60,000 nucleotides of DNA from Bolinopsis microptera (Eukaryota; Ctenophora; Tentaculata; Lobata; Bolinopsidae): NCBI RefSeq assembly GCF_026151205.1, contig NC_087074.1, positions 6,636,001-6,696,000 on the forward strand, given 5' to 3'. How positions within the stretch are numbered: the stretch's first letter is position 1; the number at the start of each line of letters is the position of its first letter. Of the stretch, positions 1 to 12,896 are shown piece by piece. The notes beneath the pieces are model-generated. The model had not been told where the DNA came from. It saw only the letters and a list, made by a program, of their open reading frames with translations, and ran no database searches. The translations under genes were made by a program, and so were the position numbers.

Positions 1-431
1 GTCAAGGCTGACTTCTTGGTATGTGGTTATGTTGTGCCACTTTCGGGAATGCTGGAATTTTATTGGAACATTGAGCGGGCACAGATCTAAAGTCGAACGT
101 GCAATTATCTAACAGTACGGCTCTGCCGTTTTCTGACAAAAACGCTTGAAGACACTAAAAAATCCGAGGTTCTGAGCGAACGGACACAATTTTTACAAAT
201 TTTTTTACAAAATTGTTCCAAAAGCGGTTGTCTGATGGTTTCTGGTGGTTTCTGATGGTTTTCAGGGATAGTTCTTGACCCGAAAAATAAATGTATTTTA
301 AAGAATTCAGAATTACAAAAATGGTCTTTAATCACATTTGTCAGAAAACAGCTGGGCTGTCAGATCTATACGCGTTTTCAAAAGTGTTGATATTTCATAA
401 TATCTACAACTAACCCAACCCCTTTCTACAG

Positions 432-3400
432 AAACATGGTTGGGATACGAACGGGTGCACATGTCTGTTCTCGCGCGGTCTCACCTTCCTCTCCACTCTC
501 ACCCTATGTCTTATCTCTCTTATCTGTCTCGCTATCGTTATCTACACTGTATCCTCGTGAGTGCAATCTCTTTTCATAGTTACTCTTTACTTAAATACGA
601 TTATAGTTGGAGTTTTAATTTTTTATTCTAGTTACTTGTTATAATTACTTTGTTTATATCAAGGCCTATAACGTATGTGTTACGTTTTTGCATTTAGATC
701 ACCAATTAGTACAGACTCAATTAAGTGAGCCTATTAAAACTTGCGGAACCTTTGTAGCTTAACTTTAGAATAAAGTTGTGAAATATTCGGTATTCTTCAG
801 AATAACTTAGTATAATGTTAAAGACTTTTAGCTAGAATTAATTAATTTAAGGAATACTGAATTCTAGTATCAAAATACATACCCTTTCTAAACTTTGTCG
901 AGTGTCGAGTGTCGACCTTAGTGTACACTGTACAATAGGCCAATTTGCCGCACGTCTGATTTTTATAAATTAGCTGACTGGAGCATTGTTTAAATCTACT
1001 AAAACTCATTAATCCAAGTTGCCGAAGCTACAATAAAGGGTCACGTGATATGCCCTTTTGTACAAGATGGCACACATTTGTTGGCTCAACTATTTTTCAA
1101 CTAAATGGTGCCGTCTAGAGGCGAACTATCATTAATTTTGCCCTGTCTCTGATATCCCGCCTAACAAATAGCGTCCAGTACATACCCCTGATTAATTGGA
1201 ACGTGACTAAACCTGGAAAATAATATATAATACTGCATGAAAATACAAGCCACGTCTATTAAGATTATCTGATTTTATAGAGTTTGTTATCTAGCGTCGA
1301 CTCAGTAAGAAACAAAATCAGTTAAATCAACAAACTACTCTAGAAGCATGTGTTATCTAGATCATTAAGATTATCATTGTCCAAGTTCCCTCCTTATCAT
1401 GAACCCAATCAAGGTTGTCAACTGTAAAGTTGATGTGCCTGATAAGGGAGCCCTGTTACACAGATATCATAGAACGTACACACGTCACTATTTCTAACTG
1501 CAGTTAATTAGCACACGTACTCCACCACCTTAAAGAGGCCGGATAATGCACAATCCTCGCCCTCGTCACGAGCTGTGCTGTCATTCAACATCCGGGTAGT
1601 AAGTTCTCTCAGAGCTTCACATTTATTAGAACTGATAGTGGTATCAGTACTGTATTACTACATGTAGTTATCTGTGCAGTGTGGAGATAACAGTAATGAT
1701 TAATCATCGTGTGGCACGTGTGACGTCATCGTGTGGCACGTGTGACCTTATGTGGCACGTGTGACGTCATCAAGTGGCAAGTGTGACGTCATCAAGTGGC
1801 AAGTGTGACGTCATATGGCATGTGTGACGTCATGTGACACGTGTGACGTCATCGTGTGGCACGTGTGACGTTGTGTGGCACGTGTGACGTTGTGTGGCAC
1901 GTGTGATGCTATGTGGCACGTGTGACGTTATCGTGTGGCACGTGTGACGTCATCGTGTGGCACGTGTGACGTTATGTGGCACGTGTGACGTTGTGTGGCA
2001 CGTGTGACGTTATGTGGCACGTGTGGCGTCATCGTGTGGCACGTGTGACGTTATGTGGCACGTATGACGTTGTGTGGCACGTGTGACGTTATGTCCGCAC
2101 CTCATTTCCGTATTGCTGATATCTTCAAATAGTCTGATAATAATCAGAGCAGCTATGATGGAATCATTGGAGCACTTGGAGAGACGATAACAACCCTCAC
2201 TCAAGAGTGGGTCTCACATATTTTAATTGTCAGCAGTTATACTATATTAGTGAATTAGGTAGGTTAAGAATTTACTTAATATCTACATAATATTCCTTAG
2301 TAAGTACTTCATAATATTACTCTTGTCACATTTAATTACTCTCGTCTACTGACACATGTCAAGTTGTGTTAATTTTCCTTGCGTTAATTCATGACAGCCG
2401 CTTCATTATAATGGCGGACTGGTATTAATTGCTTATTGTGTGCTGATGAAATAGTAGAATAGTAGACCTTCAAGTTGAATATTGAGAACAGAAAGATTGC
2501 AGTGTTGGGCGAGGTGGGGGAGGGTGGGGGAGGGTGGGGGAGGTTGGGGGAGGGTGAGGGTACCGGAAGAAGATGTTTTCCAAACTTGCGTCATAGGAAC
2601 GTTCTGGCTTTCACTAAAGTATCACTTAAGGGATTTAATATACGATTCAATACAATTAAAAGTTTCGCAATTGATGGTGCCCATGAGCATCATCAGTTGC
2701 GAAACTTATAGTTGACCTAAATTAGAGCAGTCTACAAGACAGTAATAAATCTAATAGATTGAAAAAGTGTGATGAATTTTTAGTGCAAGTGTTAGTATTC
2801 AACTTAAAACTCATACTTTATCAATAATTGAGATCATTAGTTACTGGAGCGGAGTCAGTTCTGGATTACAGTTCATTCGCGCATCACCTAACAAAGCTAC
2901 ACCCTAAATCCTAAAACCTCTATCTTTACTTTGTTGAACGCTTTTACGTGGAATAGATAACTAGATGTGTTGATTTTCATATTAAATCACAGTTTTTTGG
3001 GAGGATTGTTTGCCTGGTGTGATGACAACCAAGAAAATCACATTAATAAATTAACCAATAATATTAGTTCCTCGCTTAGTACTTACGCTTGGTACTAGTA
3101 CTTACGCTTTATTATTAAATATCCATAATTACACAGAGTTACTTTTCTTAAGAAATACTGGTATCCTACAGATCATATCTCACAGTCTCATTAGAAACTT
3201 AAACCAACTGATAATATTAGTGCTCCCTTACAAACCCTGTTATATTGTGAGCTACATCGTGCTAATGGACACAGCTTAATTCAAGTTATATTTTACAGTT
3301 ACTTCCGCAAACGTGGCTACAAATCTTGTTAAATAAAAACAATCATTACAGCTTACAACCAAGGTGCACATATTTTGAACGAAAACCAATGAATCATTAT

Positions 3401-6400
3401 ACCATTTAAATATTGTAATGAAGGTACTGCCAATTTGTTACATTCATTTTTTATTTATAATAATCTTATGAGCTGATCTAAACCAAGGAAGTGCTGCGAA
3501 AATGATCATATTTTTTAAATCCGTGAAAATGAATGCCCGCAAAATATCTGGTTTTACAGTTATTACGTTTATTTAATAACTTAACTACAGACACAGTGCA
3601 GTAATAAAGGTTTAGTTTACTTAATTAAATAATTAAAATTCTGTAAAGCTGTAATAACTTAACAAAGATTTAGTTTTAAATTCAATGTATTAACTAAACT
3701 CCGGTAAGAAAGGTTTAGTGAATTAAATAAAATAACTAAACTCCAGTACATATTTCAGTGTACCAGTGCTAGTAGTGGAGATAATAACAAACACAGTGAT
3801 CCTGATGGTAATGTTGATAATGCTGGCTCGGTGGAGAAGGGTCAAACAGCTGGGTTTTCTGGAGAATCTCAAACAAGTTCCTTTCCCACTAATACCTGCA
3901 TTTGTGAGTTTTGTGATTTGTTAATTGGTTAATTAGCTAATTGATTGTTTTGGTGCACACGAGAGTGTTGTGCCAAAGAGCCACACCCAGTTAGTAATCA
4001 TATGATTGTAATGTTGTTGTTCTTTTCAGACGTCGCTATTTCTACTGATCTCTACTTTCACCTCTATTGGTAAGTACAGCTTAATAGTTTACCAAATATG
4101 TTATTTATTTATTATTGTTATGTAGGGGTGTGTGGGGGGGGGGGGGGGGTTATTGTTATGTAGGGGGGGGGGGGGGGGTAGGAGTGTGGCATGGGGGTTG
4201 TATGGAAATGTTTTATTATATTAGAACTTTAGAGTTTATAAGGACTAACTTTAATATAAAATTATTAATCTAGAACGCGTGACCACTGTTAAATTAACGT
4301 TACTAGTGACAATATATTTCTAACACCTGGTCACCCCACACATGGTGCACATTTTACTAACTTTCTTATATTTTAATCTAAATATTATCGCCGGAAACCT
4401 GATATTTCTTTTGTGGGCTCTTAGTAAGGCCGGACCAAGGGTACTGTGTAGAATTCAGTATATCATTGTGCAATTAGGGGAAAAGATAGGGACCATAGAA
4501 ATTATAAGTGTTCTATTATGGGACTAATCAGAGATAAGATGTTTAATATTAGATACGAGGGATAATGGATATAATACTATTAATAGAATGTGCGGCTTTT
4601 TATCTTTTATTATTATTATATAATCTTAGAACTGCACAGAACTGTTAGTATATTATAGGTTATTAATGCTAGTAAACTGCGCAGGTTTGGTGTGGGGCGA
4701 GACAGAAAACACTAAAACAGTTGCTAGTCCCAGTCCCACCTTTGTGGTCCTCTCCGTGATCCTGGTCTTATCTCACTTCCTTATCTACCACAGATTTGAT
4801 TGGGTGAGTCACTTTTAGACATGTTATAATAATTATAAATTAAAATTTAATAACACCACTAGTTATTAAGATAAAACGTATATAGTATATAAAGTTATAT
4901 TATATGGTTTGTTGTTTAATGTTGCGAACAATTTGGCTAGAAGGTAGAAATTTTAAAGAAAAAGGCTTTTAGTTTTATTACTTTTATTTTTATCCGGTAT
5001 GCATGGTATGTCTACCCTAGATTCCTGTATCGCTATAATACCGTTACTCTAATATAATATAACCGTTACAAAGTTACAAACTGGTTACCTAGTTATCAGA
5101 CAGCTCAATTTGTCGGTCTTGGGACACTTCTTAACTTAGACATAAAGCCGTTTTGTTTAGCCACGCACTTAAACTGACAGATTGAGGAGCTCATCTTATA
5201 TAAGGGGCATCGTTTTGAAAACGAACACAATACCCATTTATTCCTCAACTTTTGTCAAATGAGCATCGATCCCCACACCCATTGGCATTATTCTAGAAGA
5301 ACACGTGTACACCTTTAACTCACACTATATAATGGGGACCTTGAAATACCCTGTTAGATTAACCTTTATATAGCCCGACTTTAATTACTGGTCTAGTTCA
5401 GACTGTCTAGACTTGTGGTATAAACCCTGCTTTGTATAATAGTTAATATAGTATTATATAATAGTTAATATATAGTATTATATAATAGTTAATATATAGT
5501 AAGTCAGCTCTATATTATAGTGTGTCAGCTCTGGTGTCTGTGTTGAACAGAGTTCTCCCAGATCTAACTTAAGGTCAAATAATGAGAACATATTCTCATG
5601 TTTATTTGCCAGCTCACCTCTGGTAAATAGGTAATAACATCCCCCCATGTTACAGGTTATAGAGACTTGTCTGCTGGTTGCAACTACCGCTGTTACTCTT
5701 GTTTATCTCCTCCTCGGATCTGACAGTAAGTCTCACTCCCACTACATTTATTTTGTATTTTTACAATGATTTCCTGACCTTTAAAACTAAAAACAGATTA
5801 ATATTAATACCCATTTGCTTATTCCGTGCTGTTGAGTAAACATTTCAAAGTAAAGGAAGGTCATGATGGGACTGAGTGCATCTCCACACATATAATAACA
5901 ATAACAAATATACACTATTATATACTGTATAGTAGAGCTCCCCCAATGACTGTAGTTTTAAATGTTGCTTGGCAGTATCTGTAACTAACACCAGACACAC
6001 TACTACTACAGTATGTGTTACTCTTCAAGCTGGTGGCAATACTAACTACCACACCACTGTCCTATGATTGGTGGTGGTAATAGTGACCAGTAACCCAGTT
6101 GTTTAGTAGTTAGTGTGTTTCTCACTGATAACACAGCACTGATAACACGCTTCAGCACTCTACCGTGACGGGGTTATCTTGCCACCCTCTCTTGTATGAG
6201 TTATAGTGGGTAGAGGGTTGCAGCTTCTCAGCTTCTGTATACTGTACGCGTGTATGTGCAGTACACGTGCAGTAAACATGGCAAAATAGTGTGGAGGTTC
6301 GGGCCTGTTTTTTTATGTTACAATTTATCAGAAAGTAAGCTGTTACAAACAAACCAACACACAAACACACCGAAATAACTCAATGGTACTTGATTAAGTT

Positions 6401-9400
6401 AGGTTTTTAGATCTGTATTGTGTTTTGAGAGTTTTAAACTAGCACCTACCTGTGTAAAGTATACCAGTGCCACTATTGGTTAATATGGTTTTGGTCTTAC
6501 GATCTCATTGGTTTATACCGTTTTAGTTCTGCGATCTGATTGGTCGTCGTTCTTTCTTCTTTGTTGTGATTGGTCTGTGTCGTGTGTTGAAATGTACATA
6601 TGTTAGTAACGCTTGATGTCTCATACTTTTCAAAACAACTGATCCAAACGCACGTGCTACTATCTTATTTAGAAGTTTCTATAAGTAGGGTTTTATCATC
6701 ATTTTCAATAGTATCGCAGTGTAGTTAAAATGATAATGAAATAATGCAGATCATTTACTGGGTTTACTGTGGCAAACTAGACGGTGTTTGTCTAAGTTAC
6801 ATACATGATCACTGTAGGAAGTTGGATGTAAACTGTAAATTAATTACAGGTTATCCGTGTGATCATCACACCTAATGAGTAATTAGATTCTATCCTGTGT
6901 GACCACTCAAAGTCACTACTCTGTTCATCTGTGACAATTGAGACTTGTCTATGTAACTAAGATTGTTTTCAGGAAACATCTCTTCAAATTTGTTGCTGTT
7001 TTTTTTACACTTACTGAAATCACTTTTTAACAGAAGTTGTTTAAAGAAAAAAGAAATAAATCATTTGAAGGATTTTGCGTAACGCGCTGTGACATTTTTA
7101 TGATATGTGCTCAAGTTCTGGCGCGCATTTTGCGCGCGTATGTTTTCAGGAACTCTGATTATGTATGGGTCCGCCAAAGGTGTTTCAAAGCTATTTTCGG
7201 TTTGGCAGGTTTTATAATTATTACATATTATGTAATTATGTTTAAACACCTTATCCAAGATGTATGCCACTATAAGTAGTTCTAATTCTCCAGATATGTT
7301 GTATATTACATCTAACATTAACTGAATCATCAGTTTGGTAATATATATATAATATGCTTAAAATATGGACATGAAATAGCAGATTTGTCCAGAATTGATG
7401 TGAACACTCGTCTTCGAGTAAGTAAGTCATCTGATCAACGCTTAACTTAATTTGTATGGTTTACTGTCACAAGATATGAAGATTTAATAAAACGAACTTC
7501 CATAAACAAGCTTCGGTGTTGCACACGTACCGAAGTTCAAAACCTGGACTGTAGTTCGGCACGTACTTTGATTCGACAAAAGAACTACGAATGTTGAACT
7601 AGGGTCCACTACCTAGACTCTAAATTAAAAAATAAATAAAACAGAACAAGTGGACAATGCAGGAAACAAAATAAATGCTATACAACTCGCCAACAAAACC
7701 ACAAGGTATACCATTAACCATATTCGATTCAATTCAAATAAATAATTTTACAACGTAAAGGTCGTAAACCGGTACCTAATCTCTGTTAACAAGTTGTCTA
7801 TGACCTCGTAGCTCAATATTTAGTAACGTCGTCGTCGTGGCTCAGTAAGCTCGTTGCTCAATTGAGAACTTAGCCTCCTGTGTCTTCCACTGTCGTTTGG
7901 GAAGGTATGATAGATGACAATAGTTTAAAAAGTCTGATTTTCCCTGAACCTCTCAGTAAGAACAGAGCGTTAAGAATACCGTTAGTGAACACCCCTGTCA
8001 ACATGAGTTTGTAGAGCAGTTTAGTACTGCAGGAAGGCTCTGCGTCTGGACCTGTTGTAGTAATCATTATCATGATTAATTATAAATATATAGCTTCATA
8101 TAAAAGACAGCTATTTGTTAGAACATATTACAGAAACACATCACGTATAAAAACTATCCAGAGTTGATAAACAGTAAAATATAAGTACCGATGTAAATGC
8201 CGGCGTTGACTCCGAGAACCCCCAAGCTGCCGAGAAGTTCTAGTACCACCCAGGAACTGTAGCACACTACAAAAGATGCTAGCATGTACGTCAGGATCTT
8301 TATAGACTTATCTCTTTCTGTGTTCTCCGTTACCAGTGACCTTGAATGTCTGTAAAACGACTCTTTGTGAGATTAAAACAAAAATATCGTTTCTTAATAG
8401 AGTAGCTATCAAGTTTTGAGTATGTTACAGGCAGATTCCACAAAATATGACTCACTCGCATCACAACAACAGGACTAACCTGAGATGCACCATGGAGGTA
8501 ATGAAGCACACGATGCAAAGAACGGAATTGAGAACGAGAGGTAACATGTCCAATGTAATGGTATAGGCGAATATTGCAGAGCTATGGGTCAGTTTATTCG
8601 GGGAGCACACCATCCGTAATCTGAGAGAAAAAACGTAAACCGCAATTAGCAACATAAAAGAAAGTGAAAGTGAAACCGAACTCTGAGAGAAAGAGAAAGT
8701 GAAACTGTTGTGAAGTTAAAAATGGTTGATGAAGTATAACGAACCTAGCGGGTCAAACCGTCCCCCAGTGGCTGGAACAAACACATATTGAGTGAAGCTA
8801 AAAGCAAAGAAGATCATAACATAGAGCAGAGTCTTCCTGAAGCTGAATACAGTGCGGTATTGAAAAGGGAACATAATAGCAGTTAGTCGGCCTACTGAGA
8901 GAATGGTCAGATAGTCCAACGTCATTCGCACTGTCATCGTTATAGGACCAAGAATCGTACAGAGTGTCTGAAATGTTCTCAAAAACTGATCAAATAATGC
9001 CGAATATTGGATTTGAAATAAAGTTCATTTTCACGTGTCACGTGAATTAGCTTCAAACGGTTCTGTAAATTTCCTTGCAACCCTCCTGAATTCCTAGCAT
9101 TATAACAGAAACTAACTTATGTCGGAGGATATCAGTTCGAAGTTCCCTCTAGTCATTACCTTTTTATAGGGAGTCTTGTATACAAGTAGAGTGAGTACAG
9201 CGTTTAGTCCGTTAACAGAGTCAGCCAGGCCTATACAGATGTACAGTACATATGTAGGGTACTTTCTCGGCTGCATACCACTAAAAACCCTGTGAAGTGA
9301 AAGTGAAACACTCTGTGAAGTCAAAGTGAAACACCCTGCTAATTCACATCAAGCTTAATATATGTGTGCATCTTAGTTTACATCTTTCATCACAAGCCTG

Positions 9401-11900
9401 CACAGTCCACATATGGCATACCATTTTGAACAGCTTCAAATGTTAAACAAGTAATGGTCACAATGAGTAAAAAAGGAAGAACTAACCAAACAGTGACCAC
9501 GTTTAGCACTACCGATATAACCCCGACCATCGCCCCAACCCAAGTCAGCTTATCTAACCAATCCTCTATGTCATGTTCATTAATCTTCTCCAGCATATCA
9601 GCTAGCAGATCTGTAAACACAGCACTAGAAGCTCAGAAATAAAACGAAGTTACAAGTACAATATCCAAACTAAAAGCCAGCTTACACGAAGTTACGAGTA
9701 CAATATCCAAACTAAAAGCCAGCTAACACGAAGTTACAAGTACAATATCCAGACTAAAAGCCAAAAAATCCTTGTCTCGCAAACAACGTACATAACGTAT
9801 ATACTCATGAAATTCAGTTATCTGAATTTGATACCCGATATTCCCATCGGTCCAACAAAATATCTAGCTAGTGGAGTATTAGGTTTTACAGTAAAACCTC
9901 AATATGTCAGCTGTCTGAGGAGAGGAAGTTATATGAGAAAGTAAGGACATGGGTATTCGGAAATTTGCTGTTTAAATCTCACTATTATAAATGTGCTAAA
10001 CTTTGTTCTATTTCAGATTCTCCGAACGACACAAAAGAATTTGCAATCGTAGCAGTTACATGTCTCTTCATCACTGTACTCGTGTTGCTATGGTAAGTGA
10101 TAACTGAAACACAGAAAACTTTAAAATCTGTATAAACTTTTGTTGAAATTTAAACTAAACCAGAAATACAACGAATAAAATAAAACATTAATGTAACCTA
10201 TACTGCTTTGCAATCTTTTATTTCCTCGCAGTACATCGTACATATATACTCAAAACAAGATTTGTACACGATACTGCCTGCTCACCACGCATCCTAATAT
10301 TCAGGGTAAAGTCTGTAAAGACCTCCCTGAGATTTGGAACCCTGCAAGAGTGCAGCACGGAGTTGTCTGTAATGAAGGAGGAGGAGAAAGTGACCACTCA
10401 ACTTTTCAACACTATCATCCCTAAACACGTGTCCGACCAGTTCCTTTCCGAACTCAGGTTTTTATTTACCCTTTAATTTCAGACTCTAAGATGAGGGGCG
10501 GAGGTTTGCGCCATTCGGCATTAATCGAAAAATTTAGGGTTTGAATTTTGAGCCATTGAAGAATATAGTCATCCTCATTCCTCAGTTTGTACAACTTTAA
10601 TACCAATATATTGTTTAATACCAATACCGATCCAAAACTTAACCGTAATATAATAGAAAAACTAAAAACTACTCTTCAGATATTCGCACTCGTACGATCA
10701 TGTGGGGGTAATATTCGCTTCAGTCACCAACTTCTGGGATTTCTACGAAGAGAAGTTTGAAGGAGGAATGGGCTGTATCCGAGTGTTGAACGAGATAGTG
10801 AGAGATATAGACGACCTGCTGATGAGTGTGGACAACACTACGCGGAGGAGCGATGTCAGGTGGGCGGCCATTCAGAAGATAAAGACTGTGGGCCCCTGTT
10901 ATATGGCAGCTTCTGGACTTGACCCCGTTACTGAGGAACAAACAAGACAGGTTGGTGTAACCATGCTAATCACTGGTTAGTAACCAGTTACCATGCTTAC
11001 CAGTAACCAGTTACCATGCTTACCAGTAACCAGTTACAATGCTAACCGGTAACCATGGTCACCACTCACCAGGCTATATTTTACTGTATTTCCCGTTTTT
11101 CGTAGCTTTCGTCAATATGTATTTTGACGTCCATGACCCTATTTTCTTATCTTCTTAATAAAGATCGTAACTTCTGTCACATTATCGGACACACCATTTT
11201 GCACTGTGATAGATAAGGTACAATAAAGTGTCGTCACCATGGTAACTGTTTCAGGGTAACCACGAGCACATAGTGAACTTGATGGAATTCTGTTTCAAAA
11301 TACTTGAAACTATCAAACAGTTTAACAGTTACACATTTGGTACTAACTTTACGATGAAGATAGGGTTCAACTATGGACCTGTCACAGACGGAATCATCGG
11401 ACAAAACAAGGTAAAAACACTTTATCGACTGCTCAACGGAGCAGATTATTGAGATTGGTTTAATCACACCAACAAAATTTGTAATGTCCTACAAGACAAA
11501 CATGTGCCACGTATCATGTAAAGTATTTTAAAAGTTTGACTTCACAAGATGTTTCACTTTCACTTCACAAGATGTTTCACTTTCACTTCACAAGGTGTTT
11601 CACTTTCACTTCACAAGGTGTTTCACTTTTACTTTGCAGGTGTTGTACGACATTTGGGGAGACACAGTTAACCTTGCCAGCAGGATGATGTCAACTGGAG
11701 TAGTAGGAAGAATCCAGCTACCTGCCGCCTGCGTTCCCTTCCTCATCGACCACTTCAAGCTACCCAGGCGGGGCAAAGTCCGAGTAAAGGGTAAGGGCGA
11801 CATGATCACCCACTTTTGTGTGGAGCGGAAAACTCCGGAGCAGATCAGGAGTAATATTGAGAACAGAGCCGCTAACTCCACAAACTCTACTGACGCATAA
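432..11900 (+). CDS. Transmembrane adenylyl cyclase, 3' half (M2 membrane block and C2 domain), 10 exons
   Basis: Class III adenylyl cyclase, which makes cAMP from ATP at the plasma membrane. Exons read as 432-556, 3759-3903, 4030-4069, 4685-4803, 5656-5725, 10017-10092, 10305-10457, 10680-10950, 11255-11410 and 11640-11900; they sum to 1416 nt, every junction keeps phase, and 471 residues end at TAA. The first six exons encode about six hydrophobic helices (M2). Exon 7 encodes the linker with NTIIPKHVSDQFL, like the family's NILPxHVAxHFL. Exons 8-10 encode C2: VGVIFASVTNFWDFY, KIKTVGPCYMAASGL (adenine-site Lys), LYDIWGDTVNLASRM (Asp, and the Asn and Arg of the transition-state site) and VRVKGKGDM (phosphate Lys). 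C1 and M1 must lie left of the window; bases 1-18 followed by GTATGT could be the tail of the preceding exon. A receptor gene is nested antisense in intron 5726-10016. Family assignment is firm; exon 1 and the exon 7 acceptor are inferred from phase. Confidence 0.93.
1708..2093. repeat. Minisatellite rich in CACGTG and TGACGTCA
   Basis: Tandem units of about 17-25 bp built on GTGTGGCACGTGTGACGT. Most units hold an E-box palindrome CACGTG and a TGACGT half-CRE; several carry the full CRE palindrome TGACGTCA (for example near 1720, 1763, 1786, 1809 and 1946). It lies in the first visible adenylyl cyclase intron. Confidence 0.9.
2507..2562. repeat. G-rich short tandem repeat
   Basis: Four to five copies of a unit GGTGGGGGAGGGT on the plus strand; could form a G-quadruplex. 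The overlapping short ORFs have no other support. Confidence 0.8.
4128..4182. repeat. Paired poly-G tracts
   Basis: Two runs of about 17 G separated by TTATTGTTATGTA. The stretch preceding each run (TTATTGTTATGTAG) is the same, so the pair looks like a small tandem duplication. Run lengths may be misassembled. It lies in an adenylyl cyclase intron (4070-4684). Confidence 0.8.
5435..5502. repeat. AT-rich tandem repeat
   Basis: Three copies of a roughly 24 bp unit related to TATAATAGTTAATATATAGT inside the adenylyl cyclase intron 4804-5655. No gene seen in that intron. Confidence 0.7.
5726..7869. other. Intronic stretch without recognisable gene
   Basis: Left part of the 4.3 kb adenylyl cyclase intron, downstream of the nested minus-strand receptor gene. 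Short ORFs occur on both strands but none has a domain motif, a signal peptide or good splice sites. Confidence 0.5.
7870..9596 (-). CDS. Rhodopsin-like 7TM receptor nested antisense in the adenylyl cyclase intron, 6 exons
   Basis: Minus-strand exons 9487-9596 (ATG at 9596), 9160-9280, 8741-8967, 8480-8620, 8189-8349 and 7870-8051 join to 942 nt, that is 313 residues plus stop, with all phases closing. Exon 1 gives TM1 with VISVVLNVVTV (Asn in the usual TM1 place). Exon 2 gives KYPTYVLYICIGLADSV (TM2 with its Asp). Exon 3 gives TM3 ending in LDYLTILSVGRLTAIMFPF, where the family's DRY is reduced to VGR, then TM4. Exon 4 gives TM5, exon 5 gives TM6 (ILTYMLASFVVCYSSWVV), and exon 6 gives TM7 with NGILNALFLL in place of NPxxY. 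The lost DRY and NPxxY motifs suggest a divergent orphan receptor, probably peptide or small-ligand type. The exon 3 donor (GTTATA) was chosen to keep phase and is the weakest junction. The whole gene lies inside one intron of the plus-strand adenylyl cyclase. Confidence 0.85.
8656..8712 (-). repeat. TTTCAC-type tract upstream of a receptor 3' splice site
   Basis: Imperfect repeats of GTTTCACTTTC on the minus strand, in the intron before the receptor exon that starts at 8620. Related tracts occur at 9281-9330, 11540-11639 and 31924-31956. Confidence 0.7.
9281..9335 (-). repeat. TTTCACTTCAC tract at a receptor 3' splice site
   Basis: Minus-strand repeats of GTTTCACTTTGACTTCAC lead directly into the AG acceptor of the receptor exon 9160-9280, so the repeat supplies its pyrimidine tract. 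Confidence 0.7.
9645..9766. repeat. Three tandem copies of a 42 bp unit
   Basis: Units begin CGAAGTTACAAGTACAATAT and contain CCAAACTAAAAGCCAGC; three near-identical copies lie just upstream (5' side) of the nested receptor's start codon. Confidence 0.85.
10975..11062. repeat. CCAGTAACCAGTTACCATGCTTA tandem repeat
   Basis: Three to four units of about 25 bp rich in GTAACCAGTTACCATG, in the adenylyl cyclase intron after exon 8. A related GGTAAC/CCATGG motif recurs at 11925-11970, 46055-46130 and 46300-46345. Confidence 0.75.
11540..11639 (+). repeat. CACTTTCACTTCACAAG tandem tract at an adenylyl cyclase 3' splice site
   Basis: Four units of about 22 bp (ACAAGATGTTTCACTTTCAC) end in CTTTGCAG, the acceptor of the last adenylyl cyclase exon. 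The repeat is the polypyrimidine tract of this intron. Confidence 0.85.
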
Positions 11901-12827
11901 CTGTCAGGTTCACAACCTGGCGGTACCATGGAACGTTACCACGGTAACCATCGTTACCGTGGTTACCGAATACGTTATAGCCGGTTAATTTTGAGTTTTC
12001 CTTTTGAAGTTTTGTTGTTGCCTTTGTTTTGGACTATTAGTTGCTATTAATCTTTTGATAAAAGTATAACGTTCCAATTATTCTGACTCTTTATTATTGC
12101 ACCTGTCTTCTTCCATCATTGCTTGACTTCAATTTAAACTATTCAGATAAAATATTATACTCACTTGGGCTGGTTGAGGAACTCGATCAACTTTTAAAAA
12201 CTATACAGTATGCACATTGTATGATAGCTTAATCGGCGATATAAGACTTAGTCTTACAAATTCATTTGCACCGAATTTTTCGTCACTTACGATTTTACAT
12301 TTAAACTGATGTAAAGAACTCTTATTAAAACTTGTTGATCTGTCATATGGTCTAGAACATGTTGTATAATACACTTATTAATCGAATATAGTAGCACATA
12401 ATTCATTCGTTATTATCACATTTGAAATTAAGTAACATAGTTGAATAATTAATATTGAGCAGATTTTACGACCAGTAGATCCGATATTGTGATGTATAAC
12501 ATTGTTTAGTTTTCTTGGTGACCTGTTATAATATTTATAGAAAATATATGATCTCTTGTGTTTCAGTTGTATTATTACTATTAGCGATTTAATTGGAATG
12601 CTTATCAAAGTCTAAACTTAAATCAATAGATAATTTGATAATTCAGAACTAAATTCAAGTAAGCGAGAATGTTTATTAACACGAATGATTTACACATCAT
12701 TTCAATGTTTTCTTGTGTCTTGCCTCCAATCACCAATGTTACCTCAGTTTAGTTTTATCCGTCGATCACCCTAATCCTCCTAATAATCCTAGATGTTTAT
12801 GATTATCACCGCTATATATTACCTGGG

Positions 12828-12896
12828 GACCTCAGGCTATTATGTTCATTAACATAATTCCGCGGAATGACAGGCTGAGCGCGGCCCAGTAACGCT
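12828..12896 (+). mobile_element. Tiny hairpin-ended element, copy 1
   Basis: About 70 bp running from TACCTGGGGACCTCAGGCTA to CAGGCTGAGCGCGGCCCAGT. Both ends are near-palindromes (CCTGGGG/CCTCAGG and CTGAGC/GCCCAG) and the core GGCGGAATGACAGGCTGAGC is shared by the other copies in the window (here GCGGAATGACAGGCTGAGC). Confidence 0.7.

Larger units (their letters stand above)
557..3758. other. Adenylyl cyclase intron, no gene seen apart from tandem repeats
   Basis: AT-rich intron between two membrane-helix exons. No coding segment with supporting motifs was found on either strand. It holds the CACGTG/TGACGTCA minisatellite (about 1708-2093) and a short G-rich tandem (about 2507-2560). Confidence 0.6.

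Noticed and set aside
2475-2715. Gly-rich plus-strand ORFs
   Set aside because: They arise from the G-rich tandem repeat in an adenylyl cyclase intron and start at non-ATG codons or lack any motif.
9422-9486. Extension of the first receptor exon to a donor at 9421
   Set aside because: It leaves the wrong phase for the next exon; ending at 9487 with GTTAGT joins in frame and gives a normal TM1-loop-TM2.
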